Assembly (NCBI RefSeq): GCF_000520815.1
Contig: NZ_ASRY01000211.1
Span: 1 to 41,537, forward strand
Direction of reading: 5' to 3'
Source: Paenibacillus maysiensis
GTDB taxonomy: Bacteria; Bacillota; Bacilli; Paenibacillales; Paenibacillaceae
DNA length: 41,537 nucleotides
In this document: positions 18,033-26,043 of the stretch, in pieces
How positions within the stretch are numbered: the first letter of the stretch is position 1
Layout: every line of letters starts with the position of its first letter
Notes under the pieces: model-generated
Told to the model about the DNA's origin: nothing
What the model saw: only the letters and a program-made list of their open reading frames with translations
Databases searched by the model: none
Program-made: the position numbers and the translations under genes

Positions 18033-18620
18033 ATGCCGACCACGATGGTTATCGACTGTTGCAAAGAGGATCAATGCAGAGGTAGTTCCAGATGCTTTTA
18101 CAGAAAAATTTGTGAACTTTATCTGAGTGAGGTATATCGTTTCTGTATGCATTTAATCAAGAATCAGTCTTGCTTTAAATTTATAGCAGAAGAATGTACA
18201 CAAGATACTTTTGTAGCGGCAAGGCAGCAATTGGTCAAGCTCAAACATCACCCCAATGTAAAGGGTTGGCTGTACCTTACGGCTAAAAATCTCATATATA
18301 AAGCATTCAGGTGCTACTATACACAAAAAAAGCATGAAACTACGCTTGAATATGAGAAGATATGTAGTTTTTCAAATTCGGTAGAGGAGGAGTGGGAGAA
18401 TCGAAGGCTGGGAGATGTAGATACGGTTATCGTTAACATACTGATGCAGCTTTCCAAAAATGAATATACGCTCTATCAGGACTACTTTTGTCAACATATG
18501 CCTGTGCCCTTCCTTGCTGTCAAATATAATATTTCCGTTACGGCTACAACGACTCGCATCTACAGATTGAAAAGAAAAATTCGTACAATATCCCATCAAT
18601 ATTGTTTAACTTATATATAA
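18033..18620 (+). CDS. ECF-like RNA polymerase sigma factor, divergent from RiPP genes
   Basis: A 195-residue protein. Its N-terminal half has a sigma region 2 pattern: VYRFCMHLIKN, then AEECTQDTFVAARQQL and NVKGWLYLTAKNLIYKAFR. The C-terminal half has a region 4 helix-turn-helix pattern: LSKNEYTLYQDYF, then PVPFLAVKYNISVTATTTRIYRLKRKI. The N-terminus holds several Cys (DCCKEDQC), unusual for the family. No anti-sigma gene is adjacent. It diverges from the peptide exporter and is the only sigma-like regulator at the locus, so it may drive the element shared by exporter and precursor. GGGGG lies 11 bases before the ATG. A degenerate copy of its 3' end lies at 20160-20225. Confidence 0.8.
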   Translation: MPTTMVIDCCKEDQCRGSSRCFYRKICELYLSEVYRFCMHLIKNQSCFKFIAEECTQDTFVAARQQLVKLKHHPNVKGWLYLTAKNLIYKAFRCYYTQKKHETTLEYEKICSFSNSVEEEWENRRLGDVDTVIVNILMQLSKNEYTLYQDYFCQHMPVPFLAVKYNISVTATTTRIYRLKRKIRTISHQYCLTYI

Positions 18621-18642
18621 ATATGTCTATGTAAAGCAAAAA

Positions 18643-18690
18643 TAGCGGAGCCCTCTTTCAAAGAGAAGCTCCGCTGTTTGTATTGTGACC
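18643..18690 (+). terminator. Terminator after the sigma factor gene
   Basis: AGCGGAGC pairs with GCTCCGCT, with an inner CTCTTT/AAAGAG stem, followed by GTTTGTATT. The T-run is interrupted but the stem is strong. Confidence 0.7.
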
Positions 18691-18789
18691 ATGATTAGTA
18701 TTCACGAGATACTCTACATAGTCACTTCTCGTAAGGTAAAAAACATTATTGTTCACACTCCAACTGTTTGGCGTAATCCCTATACACAG

Positions 18790-19938
18790 TTAGCGTGCAT
18801 CATTAGTAACTAGCGCTTCTTGGAATGTGTTAATTTCATCAGAAAATAAGTCATAGTAAAGCCCTCGACTTTTAATTAGTTCTTGGTGGGTTCCTTCTTC
18901 TACAATCTGGCCCTTGTCCAGAACTAAAATTTTACCTGCATATAAAACAGATGTATAGCGATGAGAAATGTAGAGGCACAGTCTATCGTTTACAAAATTT
19001 TGAAATTGGCGAAATACTTGTTTTTCTGATTCTGGATCAAGAAATGAACTGGGCTCATCTAATACATAAACGTCAGCATCTTTGAAGAGCGCTCTGGATA
19101 TCGCCATTTTTTGCCATTGACCTCCTGGAAGCTGTATACCTCCTTCAAAGTTTCTTCCTAGCTGTTGTTCTAATTGATTAGGCAAATCTCGTATCACCTT
19201 ATCTACTCCAGTATGTTGTGCTGATTCCCATATCCTAGTATCAAGTTCAAGATGTCCTATACTGCCAAAACCTATATTTTCTCTTACTGAAAAATCGAAT
19301 TGAACAAAATCTTGAAATATAACGCCTATTCTGTCGTAAATCGTTTCTTTGTTATAATTCCGAATCGAGATAGAATTGATTAAAATATCTCCTTTAAAAT
19401 CTTCATATAATCCCGTTAAAAGTTTTATTACTGTTGTCTTTCCTGATCCGTTTCTGCCCACTAGAGCAAGGGATTCTCCACGCTTCATTTTAAAGCTTAC
19501 ATCTTTGAGAGCTAATTCTTTTTGATCTGGGTAGGCAAATGAAACATTTTTAAATTCTATGCATTCTATTGTTGCATCAGCTCGTACACCTGATTCTCTT
19601 AGCAGCATACCAGAATTCTCTTGTTTATGATTTATGTTAAAAAAAGAGAATAATTCATCTAGATACAGATTGTGATCACACAATGAAATCAACCCTTGAG
19701 ATACCGTATTTATATTTTGATTAGCTAATAATACTGCTTGAACTAATGCGTAAATACTGCCCAGCATAAGGATTATAGATGATAGACTTACTTGCTCATC
19801 ATTGCAACTTTTACATTCCTTTTGAAAAGACAAATCTTTATTATATATAACCGATGCTTCCTCCAGACTGGCTAATAACTTATCTACCTCTTCTCTACTA
19901 GAACGATGCTTAAGTAATTCATATATTTCTTCAATTTC
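18790..19938 (-). pseudogene. 5'-truncated bacteriocin-type ABC exporter
   Basis: The ATPase half is intact: Walker A GRNGSGKTT, signature LPGGQWQK (Pro in place of the usual Ser; GGQWQK is typical of lantibiotic and bacteriocin exporters), Walker B VYVLDEPSS and switch His in YISHRY. Only the last transmembrane segment remains (SSIILMLGSIYALVQAVLL), so about 200 residues of membrane domain are missing. The frame is open back to a TAG at 19939-19941. The only start codon is a TTG at 19833 without a ribosome binding site. The segment before the membrane helix (EIEEIYELLKHRSS..., then KECKSC) does not look like an exporter and may be the tail of another deleted gene. A working transporter is very unlikely. 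Confidence 0.75.
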
Positions 19939-20092
19939 CTACGCTATCATTATTAGTACACCAATGACCACTTTCTTTGCTACAAAACCAATCGGTAGCA
20001 TCACAACCTACACAACGATCACGTGTATCACAAAAAACACACGTCATAGGAGTAACACTACCTTCAGCTGCTTGGTTAATAGGATCGAACAT
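19931..20092 (-). pseudogene. Cys-X3-Asp peptide ORF, possible remnant ranthipeptide precursor
   Basis: A 53-codon frame. Six Cys lie at 18, 21, 27, 30, 37 and 45. Asp follows at +4 after five of them (22, 25, 31, 34 and 49); Cys37 has Glu at +3 and Ser at +4. Freyrasin, a ranthipeptide known from Paenibacillus polymyxa, is built from Cys-X3-Asp thioether crosslinks, so this is probably a relative of its precursor. No radical SAM gene is adjacent. No ribosome binding site precedes the ATG. The frame runs open upstream through TILLLDSIENISKI until it meets the sigma-like remnant, so the true leader may have been cut off. It overlaps the start of the broken exporter frame. Likely dead, but the core is intact. 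Confidence 0.55.
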
Positions 20093-20157
20093 TATTTTTG
20101 AAATATTTTCAATTGAATCTAATAAAAGTATAGTATGATTTGTCGGGCCCTGTTTCC

Positions 20158-20225
20158 CCTGATATAAACAACATCCTGATGCAGCTCTCTAAGAATAAAT
20201 ATGAGCTGATCAGGATTATTTTCTC
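20158..20225 (+). pseudogene. Degenerate copy of the sigma factor region 4 start
   Basis: The plus strand encodes NILMQLSKNKYELIRIIF, against NILMQLSKNEYTLYQDYF in the sigma factor at 18033-18620. Nucleotide similarity covers about 60 bases, including CTGATGCAGCT and ATCAGGA, and stops abruptly on both sides. Both copies have the same orientation and bracket the broken exporter and Cys-rich ORF. Confidence 0.75.
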
Positions 20226-20242
20226 TTTTTTCTATAACACAA

Positions 20243-20291
20243 AAATACGGAGGACTTCTTGGCTTAAACCAGAAAGTCCTCCGTTTTTTTA
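20243..20291 (-). terminator. Terminator of the sugar ABC transporter operon (bidirectional)
   Basis: ACGGAGGACTT pairs with AAGTCCTCCGT, with T-runs on both sides. It lies about 30 bases past the last permease gene on the minus strand. Confidence 0.85.
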
Positions 20292-20317
20292 CTTTTTATC
20301 AATCCGCCGCTACATCA

Positions 20318-21172
20318 CTACTTAATACCTGAAATCGTATAATTCTCGATAATATACTTTTGGAAAACAATGAATATGATCATGATCGGTACGACCATGA
20401 AGGTCGAGCCTGCCATTTGAAGCGCGAATTGGCTCGCATTCTGGCCCTTGAGTAGCGACAGTCCGACGGATAACGTATACAGCTTCTCATCGTTTGCAAT
20501 AATGAGCGGCCACAGGAAGCTGTTCCAACCGCCGATAAAGGTCAGAATGGCCTGTACTGCCAAAACCGGTGTTGAGATCGGCAATACGATTTGCAGGAAA
20601 GTACGAAACTCTCCTGCTCCATCAAGACGTGTCGCCTCCAGCAGTTCTTCCGGAATATCGGACATGAACTGCCGAAACAGGAAAATGGCGAAGGCTCCAA
20701 CCAAGCCAGGAAGTACAATCCCCGTCATGGTATTAGTCAATCCCATTTGATTCAAAATCAGATACACGGGAATCATCGTTACCTGTCCTGGAATCATCAT
20801 CGTGGCCAGCACCAGATAGAACAGGAACCCTTTGCCCTTAAACTTGAACTTGGCAAATCCATAGCCTGCCATCGCATTCAGGAACAAACCGAAAAAGGAA
20901 GTCAAAACGATGACCAGGGTATTAGCCAAGTACGTACCAAAAGCCATGCTATCGAACAGTGCTTTAAAATTGTCCAGTGTGAAATGCTGCGGCCAGAGGG
21001 TTGGAGGAATTTGCATGACCTCTACCTCGGTCTTAAAGGAGGATAAAATCATCCACGCAAAAGGCAGCACCATCAACAGACCTCCTACGGTTAGGAGAAT
21101 CGCCACGAACCACTGAAATGTTTTTTCACCGTTGCGCGAATTGGCGCGGACTTGCTGAACAGCTGTTTTCAC
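20318..21172 (-). CDS. Carbohydrate ABC transporter permease, MalG-like
   Basis: Inner-membrane permease of a CUT1 sugar importer. Six hydrophobic segments are visible. The EAA loop that contacts the ATPase reads EELLEATRLDGAGEFRTFLQIVLP. The protein ends in FQKYIIENYTISGIK, typical of the MalG branch. The frame is open to 21181 (GTG ATG AAC GTG). AGGTGA overlaps the first two starts, and the GTG at 21172 is placed best behind it, so the start is uncertain by three codons. It follows the other permease by about ten bases. No ATPase gene is in the operon; such systems often share MsmX/UgpC-type ATPases encoded elsewhere. Confidence 0.92.
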   Translation of the reverse strand: MKTAVQQVRANSRNGEKTFQWFVAILLTVGGLLMVLPFAWMILSSFKTEVEVMQIPPTLWPQHFTLDNFKALFDSMAFGTYLANTLVIVLTSFFGLFLNAMAGYGFAKFKFKGKGFLFYLVLATMMIPGQVTMIPVYLILNQMGLTNTMTGIVLPGLVGAFAIFLFRQFMSDIPEELLEATRLDGAGEFRTFLQIVLPISTPVLAVQAILTFIGGWNSFLWPLIIANDEKLYTLSVGLSLLKGQNASQFALQMAGSTFMVVPIMIIFIVFQKYIIENYTISGIK

Positions 21173-21190
21173 GTTCATCACCTCTCTCTA

Positions 21191-22075
21191 TCAGGACTCC
21201 GCTTTATTCTGCAAACGGAACTGAATCAGCGTCACCGCGATGATCGCGAAGAACAGAATGAATGATCCCGCCGCAGCATAACCGAATTTACTAAATTGGA
21301 AGCCGTTATTATAAATGAACAGGGATGCCGACAACGTGCCGTCGAGCGGCTGCCCTTTGGTCATCACGAACGGTTCCTCGAAAAATTGCAGCCAGCCAAT
21401 CATCGTCGTGATGGATACGAAGAAAATAGCGTACCGGAGCTGCGGAAGTGTAATATAACGAATTTGTTGCCATGTGTTGGCCCCGTCAAGCTGAGCCGCT
21501 TCATAGTAAGAGCCTGGAATCCCTTTAATGGCAGCAATAAAAATGATCATGTTCAAGCCTATGCCCCGCCATACCGCCAGCACAATCAACGATATTTTCG
21601 CAATCGTAGGATCGGTCAGCCATGGAACGGGACCCAGATTCATCAAACCGAGTACATAGTTGAATAACCCGAGCGTCGGATTGTACAGATAGCTCCAAAC
21701 GACTGCAACTGCGACCACGTTCGTTACAGACGGCAGATAGAACACGACGCGAAATACTTTGAAGGCACGTGATTTTCCCATATTAATGAGAATCGCGATA
21801 CTAAGTGAAAAGAGCAGCACCAGCGGAACACCGATGATGACGAAGAACAGGGTATTCCCAATGGATTTTAGAAAGGACGGGTCTACCAGCACGTTCTTGT
21901 AATTTTCCAGCCCTATAAACTGAATGCTATGATAATTAACCAGTCCCGACAGATCCATATCCGTGAAGCTGATTACGAGTGCCAGTATAATCGGCAGCAG
22001 CGAAAACAGCGTCAGCAGGATGATGGAGGGACCGATAAACAAGTATGGCGCAAGCTTCTGCGAGCTCCCTTTCAT
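21191..22075 (-). CDS. Carbohydrate ABC transporter permease, MalF-like
   Basis: A 294-residue membrane protein, partner of the MalG-like permease. It has six transmembrane segments, starting with APYLFIGPSIILLTLFSLLPI, and the EAA loop GSYYEAAQLDGANTWQQIRYITLPQL. GGGAG lies seven bases before the ATG. It lies between the solute-binding protein gene and the second permease gene with short gaps, so the three form one transcript running away from the GH3/GH94 genes. Gene order and neighbours match the Listeria importer for beta-1,2-glucooligosaccharides, which is the basis for the likely substrate. Confidence 0.93.
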   Translation of the reverse strand: MKGSSQKLAPYLFIGPSIILLTLFSLLPIILALVISFTDMDLSGLVNYHSIQFIGLENYKNVLVDPSFLKSIGNTLFFVIIGVPLVLLFSLSIAILINMGKSRAFKVFRVVFYLPSVTNVVAVAVVWSYLYNPTLGLFNYVLGLMNLGPVPWLTDPTIAKISLIVLAVWRGIGLNMIIFIAAIKGIPGSYYEAAQLDGANTWQQIRYITLPQLRYAIFFVSITTMIGWLQFFEEPFVMTKGQPLDGTLSASLFIYNNGFQFSKFGYAAAGSFILFFAIIAVTLIQFRLQNKAES

Positions 22076-22111
22076 GCCTTCACTCCCTTTGACAAAGACG
22101 GATATGGATCA

Positions 22112-23365
22112 TTATTTCTTCATAATACTTGCAGCCTGTTGGTTAAAGCTGTCCAATTCCTTCTGTACGTCGGCTTGACCACGGTAAATGCGTTCGAAGC
22201 TCTTGATGAATTGCTGAGAAACCTCTTCCCATGCTGCCAGTTGCGGTAATGATGCAGAGTGCTCGAGCTGTTTGCGAATCGTTTGAAGCATTGGATCACT
22301 CTTCAGCTTGGCATCGTCCCATGATTTGGTAGCAGCAGGCAGGGTACTGGACAATTCCATCCATTTCAGCTGTGTTTCCGGTTTACTCATAAAGGCCAGA
22401 AATTTGGCCGATTCCTCCGGATGCTTGCTAAACTGCATAATCGAAAGGTTCGACCCGCCCAAAACAGACAGGTTGTTTACTTTGCCAGGAAGCTCAGCTA
22501 TATTCCATTTTCCTTCAAGTTCCGGCGCATTATCCTTGATTTGCTTGATCATAAAAGGACCACTGATAAACATAGGAACGATACCATCACCTTGCAATCC
22601 CTGAACGGAATCTATTCCAAGATCGAGGGCATTGGAGCCGTTTTGGAAAAAGGTGTTCAAATACTTCACAGCTTCTACAAACGGTGGCTGGTTGAACAGC
22701 GGATTGCCCTGCTCATCGACCAGCTTGGAGCCGTTCTGAAGAGCAAACATAAAGCCCAGAGACTGTTCTTTCGCATTAAAGGAGATACCATATTTGCCTT
22801 TGCCGCGAGCCGCCAGTTTTTGAGCAGCGTCGGAAAGCTCCTCCCACGTTTTAGGTGCTTCATTATATCCGACCTGTTTCAATAAATCTGAACGGTAGAA
22901 CAAAATTTTCGTTTCAGTATACCAAGGAACACCTACAGGTTTCCCCTCAAATTTCGCCGTATCCACAGCACCCTTGAAGAAATTATCCGGTGCCAGCTCA
23001 GAATGCTTGCTGACATAAGGAGTAATATCCATCAACGCACCCGCAGCTGCAAGCTCCGGTACCCATGACGTGCCCAACTGAACTACATCCGGGCCAGATT
23101 TGGAGGCAACTGCTGTTAACAGCTTATCGTGAGCGTTATCCCAAGGCAGCGCCTGCACATCGACATGAATATCGGGATTTTCCTTCTCAAAGTCCTTTAC
23201 AATCTCAGGCAGCAGCTTTCCTTCCGCCCCCATGCCCCATAGTGTAATCGTCGTTTTGCCATTCGCATCCTTACCGGATGATTCGTCCTTGGATGAACAG
23301 CCTGCCAACGCGCCCCCCAGTAATAAGGTGCTTGCCAAAATGATCCCTAACGTTCTTTTCATCAT
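22112..23365 (-). CDS. Sugar ABC transporter solute-binding lipoprotein
   Basis: Extracellular lipoprotein that captures the oligosaccharide and delivers it to the two downstream permeases. The 417-residue protein begins with a positively charged n-region and a hydrophobic stretch ending in the lipobox LAGC. A family 1 solute-binding fold follows (ITLWGMGAEGKLLPEIVKDFEK). The open frame runs further upstream, but GGAGG lies seven bases before the ATG at 23365 and the lipoprotein signal begins there, so the longer start is rejected. The promoter and a GAAACGTTTC operator lie just upstream, so repression by the LacI-family regulator at 29566-30570 is likely. The ligand is inferred to be a beta-1,2-glucooligosaccharide from the GH3/GH94 neighbours. 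Confidence 0.93.
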   Translation of the reverse strand: MMKRTLGIILASTLLLGGALAGCSSKDESSGKDANGKTTITLWGMGAEGKLLPEIVKDFEKENPDIHVDVQALPWDNAHDKLLTAVASKSGPDVVQLGTSWVPELAAAGALMDITPYVSKHSELAPDNFFKGAVDTAKFEGKPVGVPWYTETKILFYRSDLLKQVGYNEAPKTWEELSDAAQKLAARGKGKYGISFNAKEQSLGFMFALQNGSKLVDEQGNPLFNQPPFVEAVKYLNTFFQNGSNALDLGIDSVQGLQGDGIVPMFISGPFMIKQIKDNAPELEGKWNIAELPGKVNNLSVLGGSNLSIMQFSKHPEESAKFLAFMSKPETQLKWMELSSTLPAATKSWDDAKLKSDPMLQTIRKQLEHSASLPQLAAWEEVSQQFIKSFERIYRGQADVQKELDSFNQQAASIMKK

Positions 23366-23510
23366 AGAAATTCCTCCCGAGATGACCGGCTTACCGATCA
23401 TGCAAATATGATAGCGGATCCAATTACACACATTAAAGCATACAGTGTTTAAAGCCAATTAAAGCCTGCCGTTATAGAAAATATGTGGAAGAATAAGGAC
23501 CATACTCATC

Positions 23511-23527
23511 AATAGAAACGTTTCGAT
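23511..23527. promoter_or_regulatory. LacI-family operator upstream of the transporter operon
   Basis: AATAGAAACGTTTCGAT, with the perfect palindrome GAAACGTTTC at its centre. It begins a few bases downstream of the -10 box of the minus-strand promoter, so bound repressor would block transcription. An identical 17-base copy lies at 23704-23720. Confidence 0.8.
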
Positions 23528-23531
23528 AGTC

Positions 23532-23560
23532 ATTATAAAACAAATTGAAACCGTATTCAA
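23532..23560 (-). promoter_or_regulatory. Sigma-A promoter of the sugar transporter operon
   Basis: On the minus strand TTGAAT, 17 bases, TATAAT. It leaves a leader of about 160 bases before the solute-binding protein start. Confidence 0.8.
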
Positions 23561-23659
23561 TAGGGATATTATTTTTTATTCGTCCAGAATCATGCCTCAT
23601 TTTCTTTCATTTCATCTATAAATCGTTGTTTTTCAGGTGAAATAACCCTCCATTTCGAT

Positions 23660-23688
23660 TTGACTCTCTATTTGAAAGCGTATATAAT
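23660..23688 (+). promoter_or_regulatory. Sigma-A promoter of the GH3-GH94-lacI operon
   Basis: TTGACT, 17 bases, TATAAT on the plus strand, near consensus. The downstream operator at 23704-23720 covers the expected early transcribed region. Confidence 0.8.
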
Positions 23689-23703
23689 CCAACTGAGTTC
23701 AAT

Positions 23704-23720
23704 AATAGAAACGTTTCGAT
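23704..23720. promoter_or_regulatory. LacI-family operator upstream of the GH3 gene
   Basis: Exact 17-base copy (AATAGAAACGTTTCGAT) of the site at 23511-23527, about 15 bases downstream of the plus-strand -10 box. The paired sites are 193 bases apart, which would also permit looping. Confidence 0.8.
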
Positions 23721-23855
23721 TAATAATACAACAGGATATTAAGCTTCTATGTAAAGTATTAGCCTGTTCGTCGCTCCTTTGAATCAGTCTTAACAAAAAA
23801 ATCTCATGGATCTGAAAAAGAAAGCTGCTATCAAAGCAGCCTACGGAGGATTATG

Positions 23856-26030
23856 ATGGAACAACAACTGAATTCCTACCTGCAAAATATGACACTTGAA
23901 GAAAAAGTCGATCAACTGCTCCAACTCGTGGGAGCCTTTTTTGAAGATGCAGAAACGGACGGCCAAATTACCGGACCGATGGCATCTCTAGGGATCACAG
24001 AAGAAACGGTTCGTAACGTCGGATCGGTGCTAGGCATCGCAGGAGCCGAGGAAGCTATCCGTGTTCAACAAGCACATCTGGGCAAAAACCGTCTGGGCAT
24101 TCCGCTTCTCATTATGGCAGACATTGTACACGGCTTCAAAACCATTTTTCCCATACCGCTGGCTATTGGCTGTTCATGGAATGTGCAGCTCGCAGAAGAG
24201 AGCGCTACCATTGCTGCCAAAGAAGCTTCTGTGTCCGGTGTTCATGTCACCTTTGCCCCGATGGTGGACTTGGTGCGTGACCCGCGCTGGGGCCGTGTAA
24301 TGGAATCTACAGGGGAAGACCCTTACCTCAACAGTGTATTTGCCCGTGCTTTCGTACGCGGCTTTCAAGGCAAAGACCTGACGAACGATACAGACCGGGT
24401 GGCGGCTTGCGTGAAGCATTTTGCCGCATATGGCGCAGGCGAAGGCGGACGGGATTACAATACCGTCGATCTGTCTGCATGGCAGTTGCGCGAGTATTAT
24501 CTCCCCTCCTACAAAGCTGCGCTAGATGAAGGCTGCGAAATGGTAATGACCTCCTTCAACACCGTAGAGGGTGTAGCTGCGACGGGCAACAAGCGCCTGA
24601 TGCGCGATTTGCTTCGCGACGAGTGGGGCTTTGACGGTGTACTCATCTCGGATTGGGCCGCCATCAAGGAGCTTATTCCCCACGGCATTGCCGAGGATGA
24701 GCGCGAGGCAGCACAGAAGGCACTGCTGGCAGGCGTAGACATTGAAATGATGACCTCCTGCTATAACGGGCATCTGCCTGAGCTGGTTCGCAGCGGGCAG
24801 CTGGATGAAGCGCTCGTCGATGAAGCGGTCATGCGCATATTGAAGCTTAAGCAAAAGCTGGGCTTGTTCGACAATCCGCTGCGCGGTGCAGACCCTGAGC
24901 GGGAACGTGAAGTCGTGTTCTGTGAAGCTCACCGGGCGGTTGCCAAGGAATTGGCGATCAAATCATGCGTGCTGCTCAAAAACGATTCCGTTCTTCCGTT
25001 GAATCGCAGTCAGCACATTGCGTTGATCGGACCTTTTGCAGAGAGCGGTGATATTCTTGGCTCCTGGTCGTGGAGCGGTTCGCAAGAAGAAGCTATTCAA
25101 GTCATTGACGGATTCAAATCGAAAATATCCTCCTCGCTGCTCTCGGTAGCGACCGGATGCTCTATAGATGAAATATCTGAAGAACAATATGCAGAAGCGC
25201 TGCAAGCTGCCAGCCAGGCAGAGGTCATCGTACTGGCGCTCGGCGAGCGTTCGGATATGAGTGGTGAAGCGGGCAGCCGCTCGGATATTCGCCTGCCACA
25301 AGCCCAACTGGAACTGGTGAAACGCCTGAAAACGCTGAACAAGCCTATGGTAGCCGTGCTGTTCAATGGTCGTCCACTGGATCTGCACGGTGTCATTGAA
25401 GAAGCAGACGCCGTACTGGAAGCCTGGTTCCCCGGTGGCGAAGGCGGCGCGGCGATTGCCGATCTACTGTACGGCGATGCCGAACCAACGGGTCGTCTGA
25501 CGATGTCCTTTCCGCAATCGGTGGGGCAGGTGCCTGTGTACTACAATCACTTTAATACAGGACGTCCACAGTTGGACCCGAATACAAAAGAACGCTACGT
25601 CTCCCAATACCTTGACGTACCGAACGAACCTTTATTCCCGTTTGGCTATGGCTTGAGCTATACGAAAATAGCCTATGATAGCGTACAGCTTTCCAGCGAC
25701 ACCCTCACTCCCGGTCAAGCACTGACCGTGAAGGTACGGGTAACGAACACAGGAACACGTCCTGTCGAGGAAACGGTTCAGTTCTATGTCCGTGATATCA
25801 GCGGAGATACGGTTCGCCCGATGAAAGAGCTGAAAGATTTTCGCAAGGTTCTTCTTGCCCCGGGCGAAAGCCAGGAAGTGGAATTTGCATTGACCGAGCC
25901 TCAGTTGCGCTATCACCATGCAGACCTGAGCTTTGATAGTGACAGCGGTGAATTCGCCGTCTTTACAGGACCTAACAGCCGAGATACTACCGAAGGACGT
26001 TTTCGTTTAGTGAAAGAAACAGGAAAGTGA
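23856..26030 (+). CDS. GH3 beta-glucosidase, probably acting on sophoro-oligosaccharides
   Basis: A 724-residue glycoside hydrolase with the BglX-type three-domain layout: TIM barrel, alpha/beta sandwich and C-terminal Fn3-like domain (about 610-720). The nucleophile Asp lies in VLISDWAAIKE (codon at 24651). RDPRWGRVMESTGEDPYL and KHFAAYGAGEGGRDYNT are the family signatures. No signal peptide is present, so it acts on imported sugars. Two ATGs stand together; the second is six bases from GGAGG and is preferred. The GH94 gene follows after 13 bases. This pairing with GH94 and an ABC importer is that of Listeria Lin1840, a beta-glucosidase active on sophorose, so beta-1,2-glucosidase activity is the best guess. 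Confidence 0.92.
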   Translation: MEQQLNSYLQNMTLEEKVDQLLQLVGAFFEDAETDGQITGPMASLGITEETVRNVGSVLGIAGAEEAIRVQQAHLGKNRLGIPLLIMADIVHGFKTIFPIPLAIGCSWNVQLAEESATIAAKEASVSGVHVTFAPMVDLVRDPRWGRVMESTGEDPYLNSVFARAFVRGFQGKDLTNDTDRVAACVKHFAAYGAGEGGRDYNTVDLSAWQLREYYLPSYKAALDEGCEMVMTSFNTVEGVAATGNKRLMRDLLRDEWGFDGVLISDWAAIKELIPHGIAEDEREAAQKALLAGVDIEMMTSCYNGHLPELVRSGQLDEALVDEAVMRILKLKQKLGLFDNPLRGADPEREREVVFCEAHRAVAKELAIKSCVLLKNDSVLPLNRSQHIALIGPFAESGDILGSWSWSGSQEEAIQVIDGFKSKISSSLLSVATGCSIDEISEEQYAEALQAASQAEVIVLALGERSDMSGEAGSRSDIRLPQAQLELVKRLKTLNKPMVAVLFNGRPLDLHGVIEEADAVLEAWFPGGEGGAAIADLLYGDAEPTGRLTMSFPQSVGQVPVYYNHFNTGRPQLDPNTKERYVSQYLDVPNEPLFPFGYGLSYTKIAYDSVQLSSDTLTPGQALTVKVRVTNTGTRPVEETVQFYVRDISGDTVRPMKELKDFRKVLLAPGESQEVEFALTEPQLRYHHADLSFDSDSGEFAVFTGPNSRDTTEGRFRLVKETGK

Positions 26031-26043
26031 GGCGTAACCTTTG

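Noticed and set aside
20140..20325. 61-codon plus-strand ORF as a gene of its own
   Set aside because: Only the sigma-like stretch is meaningful; the rest runs through a terminator. It is listed as a remnant instead.
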